Shown here one piece after another: positions 1 to 11,017 of a stretch of DNA of 64,000 bases (positions are counted from its first letter, which is position 1; every line of letters begins with the position of its first letter). Where the stretch lies: the NCBI RefSeq assembly GCF_032884065.1, contig NC_088881.1, positions 7,093,047-7,157,046 on the forward strand. The letters are read 5' to 3'. This DNA comes from Artemia franciscana. Its lineage: Eukaryota; Arthropoda; Branchiopoda; Anostraca; Artemiidae. A program made the position numbers and the translations under genes. The notes under the pieces were generated by a model. That model saw only the letters and a list, made by a program, of their open reading frames with translations. It made no database searches and was not told where the DNA came from.

Positions 1-1925
1 TGGTAATGACTTCTAAAAAAAAGAGTAAATAATTACTTTTCGCTAATTCAGAGAGTTGTTAGAGTACGTGAATAAAACTCTCAAGAATGGACCTACGGCC
101 AAACTAGGGAAATTTTTTCCAAGTTCCTACCTCTAACTAGATAAAATAAAAAGATATTATGGAATAGATCTAAATAGAATGAAAGTTTTTGTGAAAGAAG
201 CTTTCTTGAATAAAAAAAAGAAGAAAAAATCAGAGTAAAATCTGGTCCTTTCGAAAAGTGACCAAATCTCCATGTAGTATTGGTAATAACAACATAAAAA
301 AAACGAAATAAAATAAATCTCACTTTTTTTCAGATGATTTTTTCAAGCTTTAACTCTTTTTTTTCAAATTTAGAATAGATATTTATGAAAAAAAGCTATT
401 TTAGAGGCAAAAAAAGCTTAGCGCAGCGTTCTTTTGAAAAGTGGCCAAATCTCCACGAAGGAAAAAAATAAATAGAAAAAAAACAACTTTTTTTCCATAG
501 AAAAAAAAAACAAACAACTTCCTTAGATAACAACTTCCATAAAAAAAGTTTTCCACTTATTCACAAAAACAATGCAAACTTACCATGAGGCAGAAATTAG
601 CCCCACTTTTTAAGAAATAATCTTCACAAATCAAAAGCATCTATAGAATCTTTACAGAATCCAGACAAACACAAATAGGTCTTCTGGTCTTCAAGCTATA
701 GATCTTAAATTAAAGACTCAAGTTCATAGGTATAAACTTATACCATAGGTAAAAATTTATCTAAACTAACATCAGTTTATACAACCCTAATAAAGAGAGA
801 ATTAATGCCTGGTTTGCTTCTCAGTCAATTGCACTATCTGTCTTTGCTTTTTCTACAATTAACCATAACTTGATGCCCACAACTATTCCATTTTATTTCA
901 AAAATCAACGGCTTATCACTATCTTTGCTCTATGACTATATACCTTGGTTTTACTGCCCTAGGAGTGACGCATGGACGGATAAATAGATAGACATATCGC
1001 TATAGGTACGGATTGAAGCGCTTGAAATCTATTTTGACAACCTGAAAAGACCTAACCTTCCTTCCCCCATAATATTATACTTCAGAATAGCAGGAAGCAA
1101 AACCCATAAAAAACACAGTACAATTCCTTTTTAGGCCACACGTCAAGAAGAAGAAGAAAAAAAAAATCCGAACAGTAAGAAAAAATTGCCATGTGCACAC
1201 CGGGCACTGGAAATTTCAAACACCTTCTCGTATTCAGTATAAACATTTCTTTTAAAATTATGTTTTGTTGCTAAATCCAAATGCGCAATTCGATTTTTCT
1301 TACAACACAAAGGTCCTTCTTTTCACTTGAGGGTCTTCAAGCACTAAAATAGTGGTGTGAAAATCTGGCGATAAGAAAATTTCGCTTACCTATTCGAATT
1401 CAGCATGAAAAGTTCTATTAGAACAAGCGTAAACAATTAATATTTGAAAAGGGGAACCGATAATATTTGGCTCCCCGATCAGCATTTTCGCCCCCTGTAA
1501 TTGGTGCAATTTTCGATACTCTGGGGGGGAGGGGTATGTGTCCCTGAAACTACCTCCTGGATCTGCCCCTGCACTAGAATTAAATGCTTTGTTTTTAAAT
1601 CCAAAAAGGCAAATAAATCATTTTTATCAGACCCAAGGCCTCATAAAAATGACCTAAATGATATTTAGGATTTCTTTTTTTCCTAGAGCTTCATATATTA
1701 CAAAAGATAAATACAAAGTCCATATTAAAAACCACGAGCAATGGAAACATTCTGATTAAATTCTCAGGTCCAACAAAAAACTTTTTATCAGAGCTAAGTG
1801 TTCTAGATTTTAAACCATTTGGGCATATTTTGTTATGATTCCCGCCGTATCTAAGGTTACTGTTTGTGAGTTTCAGTTTATTCATTTTTGCACGGTAAAT
1901 CCAAAATCGTAACTGCACTTTTGCA
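1..1925. other. AT-rich DNA without a supported gene
   Basis: No splice-bounded coding stretch or recognised repeat could be supported. Because rogdi exons lie at higher coordinates on the minus strand and the protein is incomplete, this stretch is probably intron of that gene (inference). I looked for the missing C-terminal rogdi exons on the minus strand and did not find them. A possible donor near 582 (ATG then gtaagt on the minus strand) gives a peptide with no rogdi similarity. Confidence 0.5.
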
Positions 1926-2169
1926 GGGCTGATAGCCCCTATGCCTTCTCAAGACTAGAACACAATTTGCGCTTTACTGAAAAAACAAACAAAAAACAAA
2001 TGACCGTGGATTGTCAGTTAAATTGACATATACTGACATTTCTTCGTTAAAGTTTTAATATTTTTTCATTTATGAAAGTAATAAAGGAGAAAAAGTTTCA
2101 AACATATTTTGTTTTCAGTAAAGGGCAAGTTGTGTCCTGGTCTTGAGAAGGCATAGGGGTTATCGGCCC
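1926..2169. repeat. Inverted repeat, ~58-bp arms
   Basis: The arms 1926-1984 and 2112-2169 are near-complementary, with only a few mismatches, around a ~127-bp spacer. Both carry the CTTCTCAAGACTAG / CTGGTCTTGAGAAG core. A single arm copy recurs at 32250-32305, joined to the same downstream sequence as here, so the right arm belongs to a dispersed family (called C here) and the left arm looks like an inverted duplicate. Confidence 0.75.
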
Positions 2170-2720
2170 AACTCAGGTTAAGTTTTAGTCGTTTTGAGTT
2201 TCATTTATTTATTGATAGTTATTTTGTGGAAGTTTCACGCTTGGAAGATTATTTGACTTTATTTTAGCTCGTTCTTGGCTTAATGGAGCTCTTTACTTTT
2301 CTTCGAAAAACTTGTCTTTTGGAAAAAAAATTTAAATTAATTTCTGTTCATTTTTATTGACATAGTCTTTTTCATAAAAAAAATTGTATATCTTTTCAGT
2401 TTTCTTCTATAAGGATCCATAGTATGGGTTGCTATTTGCATGCTGGAGAAACTTTTTCAACAATTGTTAATCCTGGAACAAACAGTATTTTTTAATTTAA
2501 TTTATAGCTTCTGAAATTGACCTGAAATAAAAAAAACTTAATATCACTCCCAAAAGATTCTATCTCTGCTCTGTAACAACATATGCACTTAAACTCTTTG
2601 TATTTATTTAAATTGTAAGAGCAGATGTAGTAATAGTAGTATCCCCAAAACTTTCAACTTAATACCTCCAGTCGTTCTCGACATATTGCTGAGGTGTCTT
2701 ATTGGCAACCATTTAACAGA
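2170..2720 (+). repeat. Dispersed repeat family C, copy 1
   Basis: This matches 35425-35960 over several hundred bases in the same order. Shared blocks include TTGGCTTAAT, TTATTGACAT, GGAGAAA...TCAACAATT and CCCAAAAGATTCTA. A shorter copy lies at 32250-32420. No coding potential is visible and the ends are not resolved, so the class is unknown. Confidence 0.6.
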
Positions 2721-2759
2721 ATTTCTTTTGATTTATATTTAAAGAAACATTTAGTTTTA

Positions 2760-3480
2760 AAGCGTAATGGGCCGATTGAATGATCGTGAGGGTTGACATA
2801 TCTAGTATCCCTAAAGACATAGTTGCTGGATCGTTCTACAAAGCTGAACAAAATGGCCGTCTCAAAATTTTAACTGTATACGTTTGAAAAATGAACGGGC
2901 TTGAAAAATGAGGGGTAAGCCACCCTCTGATACCTCTCAATATTAAAAAGGGCACTAGAAAATCTGATTTCCAAACAAATAAGCCCATTCCGTAGTTTTT
3001 ACGATCAACCTTTCTAGACATATCTTATATGCCCCCAGGGAATAACCTTTGGTTAGTTGCCCTCCGATCACTTTTGGCTATTAAAAAGGGCAGTAGCTCT
3101 TTCAATTTTCAATCGAATGAGCTCTTTTCGAAGTTTCTACGACAACAAATGACCACCTCAAAATTTCTATCACGTGCATTTCGGGAAGATACGAGGTGTG
3201 TTTGTGTAAGGAGGGGGGGGGGTATCCATCATCCGATCACTCTGAATCTCAAAGAGGGCACTAAAACTTCTGATTAGCCATTTGAGATGGCCATTTGTTG
3301 TCGAAGAAACCTCGAAAACAGTTCATTCGATTGGAAATTGAGAGAGCCGAAGTTTATATGATCACGCTTTCTGCATTCTGTTAGTAGTAAACAAATGAGG
3401 TTTCAAAACCGTTGACGACAGAAATATACCAATTGCATACCAGATCGCTCTTTACTTAGGCAGCGCTATTGCGCTGCCTA
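2760..3480 (+). mobile_element. Family B element with terminal hairpin
   Basis: This contains diverged units of the type AAATGGCCGTCTCAAAA ... ATTAAAAAGGGCACTAGAA ... CCAATCGAATGAGC. The same units fill 36370-38560. It ends in a perfect 9-bp stem with a TATT loop at 3458-3479. No protein is encoded. The unit plus terminal stem-loop layout recalls non-autonomous Helentron-type elements, but the class is inferred. A second copy of its last ~70 bp lies at 3918-3990. Confidence 0.65.
3458..3479 (+). repeat. Terminal stem-loop of family B
   Basis: AGGCAGCGC pairs fully with GCGCTGCCT around a TATT loop. The copy at 40592-40613 reads AGGCAGCAC/GTGCTGCCT: one G-C pair has become A-T on both sides, so the pairing is kept. 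Confidence 0.8.
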
Positions 3481-3487
3481 TAATATA

Positions 3488-3812
3488 AGTGTGGTTCAAT
3501 CCCGCTTTCTGGGGCTATAATGAAAGAAAGGTTGAGACGGCTAGGCCACGTTCTACGGATGAAGGATGACAGATTACCGAAGATTGTCCTTTTTGGCCAA
3601 CCGTCTGGGGCTACACGGAAAGCAGGTCGTCCTTGTCTGAGTTGGGAGGATGTCATAAATAAAGATTTAAACGAAATGGGAACTCCTTGGGAGGGTGTAA
3701 AGAGGGAGGCTTTAAATAGATTAGGTTGGAGGAGGAGCGTGCGTAGCTATGTTGGCCTCAGGCGGCTTGGTGCTGCAGTGAGTTATTAGTAGTGGTAGTA
3801 GTATTGCCTAAT
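3488..3812 (+). pseudogene. Non-LTR retrotransposon 3' end (family E), fragment
   Basis: The open stretch 3520-3789 encodes the C-terminal tail of a non-LTR reverse transcriptase. Diagnostic blocks are LGHVLRMKDDRLPK, then a glycine/arginine/proline block (RKAGRPCLSWED), then GWRRSV near the end. This tail is common in many animal retrotransposon ORF2 proteins. The stop at 3787-3789 is followed directly by a TAG-rich simple repeat that looks like the 3' tail. All of the endonuclease and the RT palm are missing, so it is a dead 5'-truncated copy. Related pieces lie at 19025-19122 and 49628-49965 on the minus strand, and share the upstream TTCAATCC.GCTTTCT block or the tail. Confidence 0.75.
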
Positions 3813-3917
3813 ATTTCTTAAAGTATTTTTTTTTTTGCTGAGTTCTCTGATTCTGACATTAAACACCTGTTTTTCAAAAACAATCGTTTGTTTTATGTGC
3901 GACAAGCTAAAGCTAGC

Positions 3918-3990
3918 CGCATTCTGTCAATAATAAATAAATAAGGTTTCAAAACCGTTGATGATAGAAATGTATCAATTGCACACCAGA
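3918..3990 (+). repeat. Second copy of family B subterminal segment
   Basis: This direct repeat of 3380-3440 shares GGTTTCAAAACCGTTGA.GA and ATTGCA.ACCAGA. It lacks the terminal hairpin. With copy 1 it brackets the family E fragment. Confidence 0.65.
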
Positions 3991-4556
3991 ATTTAGAATA
4001 GAAAGTTCAATCAAAATAGCAAATTTTAGCTTTGGACAATTTTAACTTACGTTCCACAGCGTACTTAGAGTTGGGATTTTCCAGCCTATTCTTGCTTGGT
4101 AAAGCAAAAAAATAAACGTTACTAGATTTAAAAACGTGCACGGTAAAGACAAAAACGTCATTAGATTTAATCTAGAATCCATAGTTTCAAGTATATGATT
4201 TTTGAATCTTTTGAGAAGAAGCTCTGACATTGAAAAACAAAACTGTAATTTTAAAAGATGGAAACGTACTGGGAACGATGGGTGATGGAAACGTACTGAT
4301 TGCATTCAAAAATTCAGCATAGGAACTTGTATTTAAGTTAAGTGTTTAGATTTGGAAAAACACATTTTGTTATGTTCCTCAGTCTACCTAAGGTTACTGT
4401 TTGTGGATTGCAGTCTATTCATACTTTGCATGCTAAAATTAAAAAAAAGAATCATTTTTAGCATTCATAGTTTTGCATAGATGTTTTTGAAGGTTTCTGG
4501 TCGAATTTCTGTTGTTTCAAAAAAAAAGAAAAAAGGAAAAGAATAAAGCAACATAC

Positions 4557-4677
4557 CATATTTTTGCTATTCAATAGTTCATCCATCGTCTTCTTCTTAG
4601 GAATCAATAAAGCATTTTTACATCGATCAATCAGTACCAAACATTCTGTTAATATAGAATAACACTCTTCAACTGTG
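4557..4677 (-). CDS. rogdi: rogdi, third coding exon seen
   Basis: This 121-bp exon lies on the minus strand between a good acceptor (tttcatttcag) and a gtatgt donor. It completes a codon split by the previous exon (TG|C) and adds 40 codons, ending in phase 0. The peptide runs from a CTVEECYSILTECL helix through IPKKKTMDELLNSKNM. The latter corresponds in position and character to the ROGDI segment preceding the second half of the protein (human ...PATLTLPEIAASG, fly-like KKPIDEL). ROGDI is a small cytosolic/synaptic helical protein related to the Rav2 subunit of V-ATPase regulators. The remaining ~100-120 residues are not in the window. Confidence 0.85.
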
Positions 4678-4689
4678 CTGAAATGAAAT

Positions 4690-4990
4690 ATATACACACA
4701 TAAATGCAGGTTTTTGTCACAGGCACACTAAGCTCTGAGCACCCATAGATTGGTATCAGGTGAAGGGGAGAGGGAGAAAAAAGGACAGAAGGTATAAATC
4801 CTTCAGAGCCACTTCTGGCGCATATAGGGCCAATTTGAAATTTCAGTTGCTGGACTTTTTTCACAATCCTATTGCCAACCTTGTTGCATCGGTAATCAAA
4901 CCCTTGGCCTCGTGTTGTCAAGCAGAGCATCAATCGCCACATGGTCAATCGCCACATGCTGCCACATGGTCAGGGAGAAAAAACACAAGT
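4690..4990 (-). mobile_element. tRNA-derived SINE-like fragment in rogdi intron
   Basis: On the minus strand a degenerate B box (GGGTTTGATTACC, 4891-4903) lies ~35-45 bases after an A-box-like TGTGGCGATTGATGC (4926-4940), which is pol III promoter spacing. A unique body follows. CCACATGGTCAATCG / CCACATGCTG short repeats mark the head end. It lies just upstream of the third rogdi exon's acceptor. The 3' end is uncertain, and there is no obvious A or simple-repeat tail. Confidence 0.5.
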
Positions 4991-5865
4991 ATAGTATTTT
5001 TCCATCACAATTAATACTCCATGCCGGTAATTCTTTGAAAGTAGTTTAAGGAGACCCGCCTCTTACTGGGACGCTTGGTTACTACAATTGGCTTACTGAG
5101 AAGTAAATTTGCATAATTTAAACAACAGAAAGGGAGAGAGGGGGCTTCCCTCCAATACTGGAAAAAATCCCCAGGAAAAAAAAAACAGAAAAACCAACCT
5201 TGTTTCAAAAGGCATTATAATTCAGTAAATGATTAAAGCAGAATCTGTTCTACCGTTTAACTGTAATATTGCCGTCGTATGTTGAAACACTCGAACCACA
5301 GAACACACACACAAAAAAGAACGCAGGCAAAAATCAACAAAAAATAAGCTAAAAGTATATGACATAAACAGCTTAAAAAGATGTAGTTTTTTCCAATTTC
5401 TATTGATTGAACTGTTGCAAAATCAATTGCTCTGAGTAGAATCAAGATATCCAGTTTAGTCTAAGTGATTTTACTAAACAATGGAGCTTTCGAGGGGGAA
5501 AGCAGTGTATTGTAATAAGTGTATTATAATTCAATTTTGAATTGTATGTTGTATTGTCTTGTATTTAATAATAAACTTCTCTCTCTTGTCTCTCAAAATG
5601 AGTTAAAATTTAATCAGTTGATCTTATCTCGGTCTGATCACAAATGCACAAAGGAAAGGCACATGAAAGATTGTTCGTAAAAAAAGCTGATTGTACATTG
5701 CGTGCCCGCTATATATTGCGCACCCTTTATACACTGTACATCACAAAAATATATAGTTTGTGTAATGTGTACCCTTATTTCGTAAGTGAAAGGAATGCTT
5801 CCTTAAAAAAACAATGTTGTTGTATTGAAAAGTACGTTGATTCTTAATAGAAAGTTTTTACTTAC

Positions 5866-6020
5866 CATTCTTTGCTCTCAACAATCTGACAAGCAGTTTG
5901 AATGACTAAACAAAGGTAATTGGCAGCATCTTGAATTTGCTGTAATTTCCAGGGGTTCTCTTGAGTTATCGCTGTGTGATACATCACATTCGGATGTTTA
6001 TGAAGCTTGAGGCTAATATC
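5866..6020 (-). CDS. rogdi: rogdi, second coding exon seen
   Basis: This 155-bp minus-strand exon lies between acceptor ttatttag and donor gtaagtaa. It starts in phase 0, exactly where exon 1 ends, and leaves two bases (TG) completed by exon 3. The peptide holds the family's most conserved block, WKLQQIQDAANYL (human ROGDI has WKLQQIQDARNHV). It opens with DISLKLHKHPN, equivalent to human DVNLKMPRNN. The exact phase matching at both borders and motif order make this a confident call. The intron to exon 3 is 1,188 bp; the intron back to exon 1 is 15,542 bp. Confidence 0.93.
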
Positions 6021-6059
6021 CTAAATAACAAAAAATAAAAAATATTTTTTGACGTTTTG

Positions 6060-6760
6060 GTACTGTTTTTTACTGTTTTAAACTGTTTAACTGTTTTAAA
6101 AATACAGTTAAGAGAAAGAGTCGGACTTTAGCGTGAAAAGCGGAGCGTTGATGGGGAAGCAGCCCCTTTCATATATGAAGTAATTTCTGTTTTAATGTCA
6201 CTCCTTACTTTAAGTTAAAACACACTTGTTTTTATTTAATTTAATTTCTGAACGTTTTTGAAGCAATGCATGTTTTGATTTATGCTCTCCGCACATGAAT
6301 AATTAAAACGAAATTTGCATATTTTTTTTTTTTTGGCTGAATGGCTTTCTCATAGTTTTGATCGAATGATTTTGAGGAAAAAAGGAGCGGGGAAGGAGGT
6401 CTAGTTGCCCTCCGATTTTTTGGTTATTTAAAAAGGCAACTAGAAATTTTAATTTTTTACGAATGTTTTTAATAGTGAAATTATTAGTAAAAATAAATTT
6501 TATTAGATAAAGATATACGTAACTGACAAATTAGCTTACGTAACGAACTTCTGTATTCTCATATTTTTATTACATATATGAGGGGGTTCACCCCTCGTCA
6601 GTACCCCGCTCTTCACGCTAAAGCTTAAATTGTGTCCCAATTTCTTAAGAATGATCCCTGAATCACAAAAGCCGTAGAATAAATAGTTGAAATTTCTAAA
6701 AATACTTTAGCGTAAAGAGCGAGGTATAGGGTTCTGCTCCGCCTCAAGGTTTGTCGCTTT
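6060..6760 (+). mobile_element. Family D element, partial
   Basis: This carries the family D landmarks: GAAAGAGTC..ACTTTAGCGTGAAAAGCG near 6115, the TTTCTGAACGTTTTTGAA block, ATGGCTTTCTCATAGTTTTGATCG, and an AAAAAGGCAACTAGAA unit. A second inverted pair of CTCTTCACGCTAAAG-type motifs lies at 6608-6720. It matches 33300-33930 and 24000-24480. It is non-coding. Confidence 0.65.
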
Positions 6761-7525
6761 ACCTAAATCTCTTGACTTGTCTAGTTCTTTGGCGTACCGC
6801 ATTATTAGGTATTTTGGATATTTGCATCTACCAAGCTCCAAATACTTTTTACAAAGGCGCTGTCTATGTTTGGTAACACTTTTAAGATGTATACCTCGCT
6901 TTGATTTAATTTTCCCAATGATTTCGGCTTTGTGTGCACAACTTTACTGAAGGCTCCTGACTATTTCTCATTTCTAGGTTCCTTCATTGCATTGAAATAA
7001 TTTATGAAAATTTCACATTCTATTAACAAGCAGCTGATTATACCAGCTTGTCATTTTGGTCTCTAGGGGGTATTATCGGCGATCTGAAACGATTCTTTCT
7101 GGCAACCGACTTGTAAAAGTTTCAGGTAGCTGAAAATATTCTATGGGACTGTTAGAAAACAGGAAAATACATCGAAAAATGGTTCCAATCATCTTACAGG
7201 CTATTGTCTTCTACTCATGATAGTACCGATTTTGTTCTAAAAGACACATCCTTCATAGAGTACACTTGTGAAAAAGACCTAGATTTCTAAGCAATTAGAG
7301 GAAATTGAGCAAAATCCTTGCAAACATTTTGTAGCATCTTCACGAAGCTATGGCCTGATATTAAAAGCGGCATCTTCCGCCAATGAATACTTGAGTACTT
7401 TTTAAATATAAATTTTCAATTTAACATGGAATTTTCGAGTTCCATCAGTTCACTTAATCACGGCCTTAATGGGGGTTCACTTTGCCCTGTCACTGTCTTT
7501 GGCTTTATGCATTTACTCTCCCCTG

Positions 7526-8555
7526 TGGCTGATTGGTTTCCAATCTCTATTAACTTATGAAAAAGGCCTAGAACTTTCAATTTTTGATTTAATGAGCATC
7601 CTCCATACTTTCTACAACCGTGAGATGGAGGTGAAGATGAGGAGGGGGCAGTCCCCCAAAAAAATGGAATGAATTCTGTCCATTTTCGGGTTATTGTTAC
7701 TTTCATAATAACAGCATAGACCAGAAATATTCTCAGAAATCAAGAGGGATGAAATATTAATTTCATTTTTTGATGTGTTTTTTTTTTAAGTTGTTTTTAC
7801 TCCCCCCCCCCCTAAAAAATGACCCCCAAAACAAAAATCTTTGATACAGCCCAGGGGATTATATATTAGTTTATACCTCCATCCTCCCCTTGTCACTTTC
7901 TTATAACTAATTCTGTATTTATTTGAAGGCTTGATGAGAGTAAGGATGTTTTGGTATTAAAATGCACCCTTTGATGCATCTTTCTTCCTTCTTATTTAGC
8001 CAAAATATTTTTAAGGTCTATGCAAGTATCAATTTCTTACATTTTACATTCCAAACATTTGCATAAGGGTTTTAAAGCTCTGCAATTGGGCTCTATGATT
8101 GTTTTATAGCTGTAAGAGAGAAAGGGAGATGCCTCAGAGGGTGTATTTTAATACTAAAACACCCCAATTCTCATTTAGCCTTCAGATAAATATAGAATTA
8201 CTCCTAAGGGAGAAATTAATATATCATCCCCAGCGCTGTATCTAGGGAATTTAGTTATTTTTTTTTGGATTAAAACAACTAAAAAAAAAAAAAAAAACAC
8301 ATCAAAAATGTGATATTGATATTTAATCCTTATTGGTTTCTGGGAATTTTTCTGGTCTGTGCTGTTATTATGAAAGCAGAGTAACATTAAACCCCAAAAA
8401 TGAGCACAATTTATTCTGTATAGGAGGGGGAATGCCCCTTCCTCTTCCTACCTCTGCCTCACGATTGTAGAAACTTCAGATGATGTTCATCCAATTAGAA
8501 ATTTATTGTTCTAGTCCTTTTTTTATAAGTCAATTGTGATTGGAAACCAAGCAGC
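7526..8555. repeat. Large diverged foldback (arms ~460-480 bp)
   Basis: 7526-8010 is complementary to 8100-8555 in order along its full length, roughly three bases in four by eye. Matched landmarks include GGTTTCCAATC (7535 and the complement near 8545), the ATAATAACAGCA.AGACCAGAAA block, GATACAGC.C.GGG, and GTATTAAAAT.CACCCT. The spacer is only ~90 bp. The outer part of each arm resembles the B/D unit (CCAATC ... AAAAAGGCCTAGAA ... TTTCTACAACC). It lies inside the large rogdi intron. Confidence 0.75.
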
Positions 8556-8728
8556 TGCGGAACGGGGTATTTTCCGCGGGGGTATTTTCAGGGGGGAGGG
8601 TGGTAAATACCTGGACCTGTAGACAGTGACTGAGAGAATGGAACCTCCACTAACATGCTTTAAAAAAGGTAGAAATAAATCTGTCTTTAATTTAGATAAC
8701 TTCGAAGACCACACTGCCTTTCCATGAC

Positions 8729-9022
8729 GAAAGTAAAACGGTTCAAAATAGGGATGATACCTTTTTATTGACAGTGAATAGATATAAATTTTTTTTAACT
8801 GGATATTTCGAACACATATAGTGTTCATCATCAGCAGTAAAACTAAAAGACATGAATAAAAATAAACAAAATTCATACCTAGTTTATTTTATTCATGTCT
8901 TTTAGTTTTACTGCTGATGATGAACACTGTATATGTGTTCGAAATATTCAGTTAAAAAAATTTTTATATCTATTCACTGTCAATAAAAAGGTATCATCCC
9001 TATTTTGAACTGTTTTACTTTC
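8729..9022. repeat. Near-perfect 294-bp palindrome
   Basis: The arm 8729-8867 is complementary to 8882-9022 with only a handful of differences around a 14-bp spacer. Both arms contain TGATGATGAACAC and the GTCAATAAAAAGG complement. No transposase is present. It could be a foldback or MITE-like insertion, or an inverted duplication. The high arm identity contrasts with the decayed foldback immediately to its left. Confidence 0.9.
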
Positions 9023-9224
9023 TGTCTTTAATTGTTTCTAACATCCAATTTTCTTTGATTGTTGACAACAAAACAGCTTTCTTATGAATCCTCTTGACAG
9101 GCATTTATGTCATGGCCTTTAAAACAAGCTATTCCAGCAAGGTAGAAAATGTAATGATTCTGACTTGTTTTTTACGCAATGATATTGTCTCATATTTGGA
9201 GATTACTGAAAAACAAAGTATGGT

Positions 9225-10072
9225 GGTTTAGTTGCACAAGGGTTCAGTTACACAAGTGTTCATTTGCAGAGGGGTTTAGTTCCACAGTGGTTCAGTTGCA
9301 CAGTGGTTCAGTTGTTAGTGGCATGAGGGTTCAATTAGACAAGGGTTCACTTGCACAGGGTTTCAGTTATATGGGATTTAGTTGCATGGTTCTTCAGTTG
9401 CTTGGGGTTCAGTTACACAAGTGTTCATTTGCAGAGGGGTTTAGTTCCACAGTGGTTCAGTTGCACAGTGGTTCAGTTGTTAGTGGCATGAGGGTTCAAT
9501 TACACAAGGGTTCACTTGCACAGGGTTTCAGTTATATGGGATTTAGTTGCATGCTGGTTCAGTTGCTTGGGGTTCAGTTACACAAGTGTTCATTTGCAGA
9601 GGGGTTTAGTTCCACAGTGGTTCAGTTGCACAGTGGTTCAGTTGTTAGTGGCATGAGGGTTCAATTAGACAAGGGTTCACTTGCACAGGGTTTCAGTTAT
9701 ATGGGATTTAGTTGCATGCTGGTTCAGTTGCTTGGGGTTCAGTTACACAAGTGTTCATTTGCAGAGGGGTTTAGTTCCACAGTGGTTCAGTTGTTAGTGG
9801 CATGAGGGCTCAATTAGACAAGGGTTCACTTGCACAGGGTTTCAGTTATATGGGATTTAGTTGCATGCTGGTTCAGTTGCTTGGGGTTCAGTTACACAAG
9901 TGTTCATTTGCAGAGGGGTTTAGTTCCCCAGTGGTTCAGTTGCACAGTGGTTCAGTTGTTAGTGGCATGAGGGTTCAATTAGACAAGGGTTCACTTGCAC
10001 AGGGTTTCAGTTATAGGCCTATGGGATTTAGTTGCATGCTGGTTCAGTTGCTTGGGGTTCAGTTACACGAAC
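9225..10072 (+). repeat. 165-bp satellite with ~16-bp sub-units
   Basis: About five head-to-tail units. The anchor CAGTTACACAAGTGTTC recurs near 9245, 9410, 9575, 9740, 9889 and (variant) 10060, giving spacings of 165, 165, 165, 149 and 171. The 149 unit lacks one 16-bp sub-unit and the last gains 6 bp. Each unit is itself built from variants of GGTTCAGTTGCACAAG, so this is a two-level repeat. Because 165 is a multiple of three, a long open frame runs through it (9179-9805). I treat that frame as a by-product. Confidence 0.95.
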
Positions 10073-10774
10073 ACCACTGTATTAGGGCCGCTTTTATTTC
10101 TAGAAATGATTAATGAATTTTGATCAGAAGTTCTCTCAAAGATGGAAATATGTGGATGAATTGTCAATCCTTGAAGTGTCAGAGGAATATTACAAGTGAT
10201 CCCCTCAATGCCTAACGCTTGTTTCAGATGAAGATAAGAATCTAAATATGAATGTAAATACCATCAAATCAAATACAATGATGATAAACTTCACGAAATC
10301 TACTCCCGTTTTTCTAGACCCTGTCCCACCCTAATGCTAGAGAAACTTGTTAAGCTCATTTGTGTCACAATTTCTAATAATCTTAAGTTGGATATACTTA
10401 TTTCGAACATTTAAACAATCAAATATATCACTATCCATCAATTAAAGTTTAAACAAATTTAGGTGTCTTAAGATGCCTCCCTCCATGTTTACTTATCTTT
10501 TGAATGGCCAATATTGGAATATGGATGTCTGGTCTGACATTTACAACTTTCAAGTGAACTTAGCAACGAAATTGAGCTGGTCTAAAAGTGCTCAGGATCA
10601 TTTGCAAAGAGAACAAAATGTTGTTCTCCTTCCTCCTTGAAGCAATACTCAATTTCACCTTAAAAGAAAGGAGGGATAAAATTTACTTGCGTTTCCTGTA
10701 CTGAGGATTTTTCCCCAATTTTACAAACCCACTAATTTTCTGTTTGGTAATATTTTCTGTTTAGACCAATTTAA
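10073..10774. other. No gene or repeat recognised
   Basis: This is ordinary AT-rich intronic sequence between the satellite and the first copy of the 10.8/12.4-kb direct repeat. Nothing could be supported. Confidence 0.5.
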
Positions 10775-11017
10775 ATCATGGTTACCATTCCTGAGTCGGC
10801 TAGAAGTCCCGGCTAGAAGTAAGTCCCTTCTTACTTCAGGGGACCCTAAGTCCCCTGCTTAACCCCATTAGGAATATCAGCTTACTCTAGAATCAGGCTG
10901 TTACAGAGAGGCTCCATAAAAGCTTCATCCTCTTTATTTTGGCGCACCTTAGTAATTCCTTATATATGTCCTAAACAAAAATCAACTCCTTTGTCTCTTT
11001 TTTTATTTGATGATGTA
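10775..11017 (+). repeat. Direct repeat, left copy (243 bp)
   Basis: This is nearly identical to 12436-12660. Both open with ATCATGGTTACCATTCCTGA and close with TTTGATGATGTA. This copy has about 20 extra bases (AGTCCCTTCTTACTTCAGGG) that the right copy lacks, plus scattered substitutions. It does not start with TG or end with CA, so an LTR is not supported. Confidence 0.9.

Noticed and set aside
570..640. Possible next rogdi exon (gtaagt donor on the minus strand)
   Set aside because: The peptide it would add has no similarity to the expected ROGDI segment and the acceptor is weak.
8905..8955. Hammerhead ribozyme-like core (CTGATGA ... CGAAA) in the palindrome arms
   Set aside because: Stem II can form only with an extra base after the CTGATGA core. 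A GUC lies downstream, but stem III would be two pairs and stem I does not pair, so the fold fails.
9179..10113. Open frames of 208 and 103 codons with 55-residue repeats
   Set aside because: They exist because the 165-bp satellite period is a multiple of three. No start context, splice signal or known protein supports coding.
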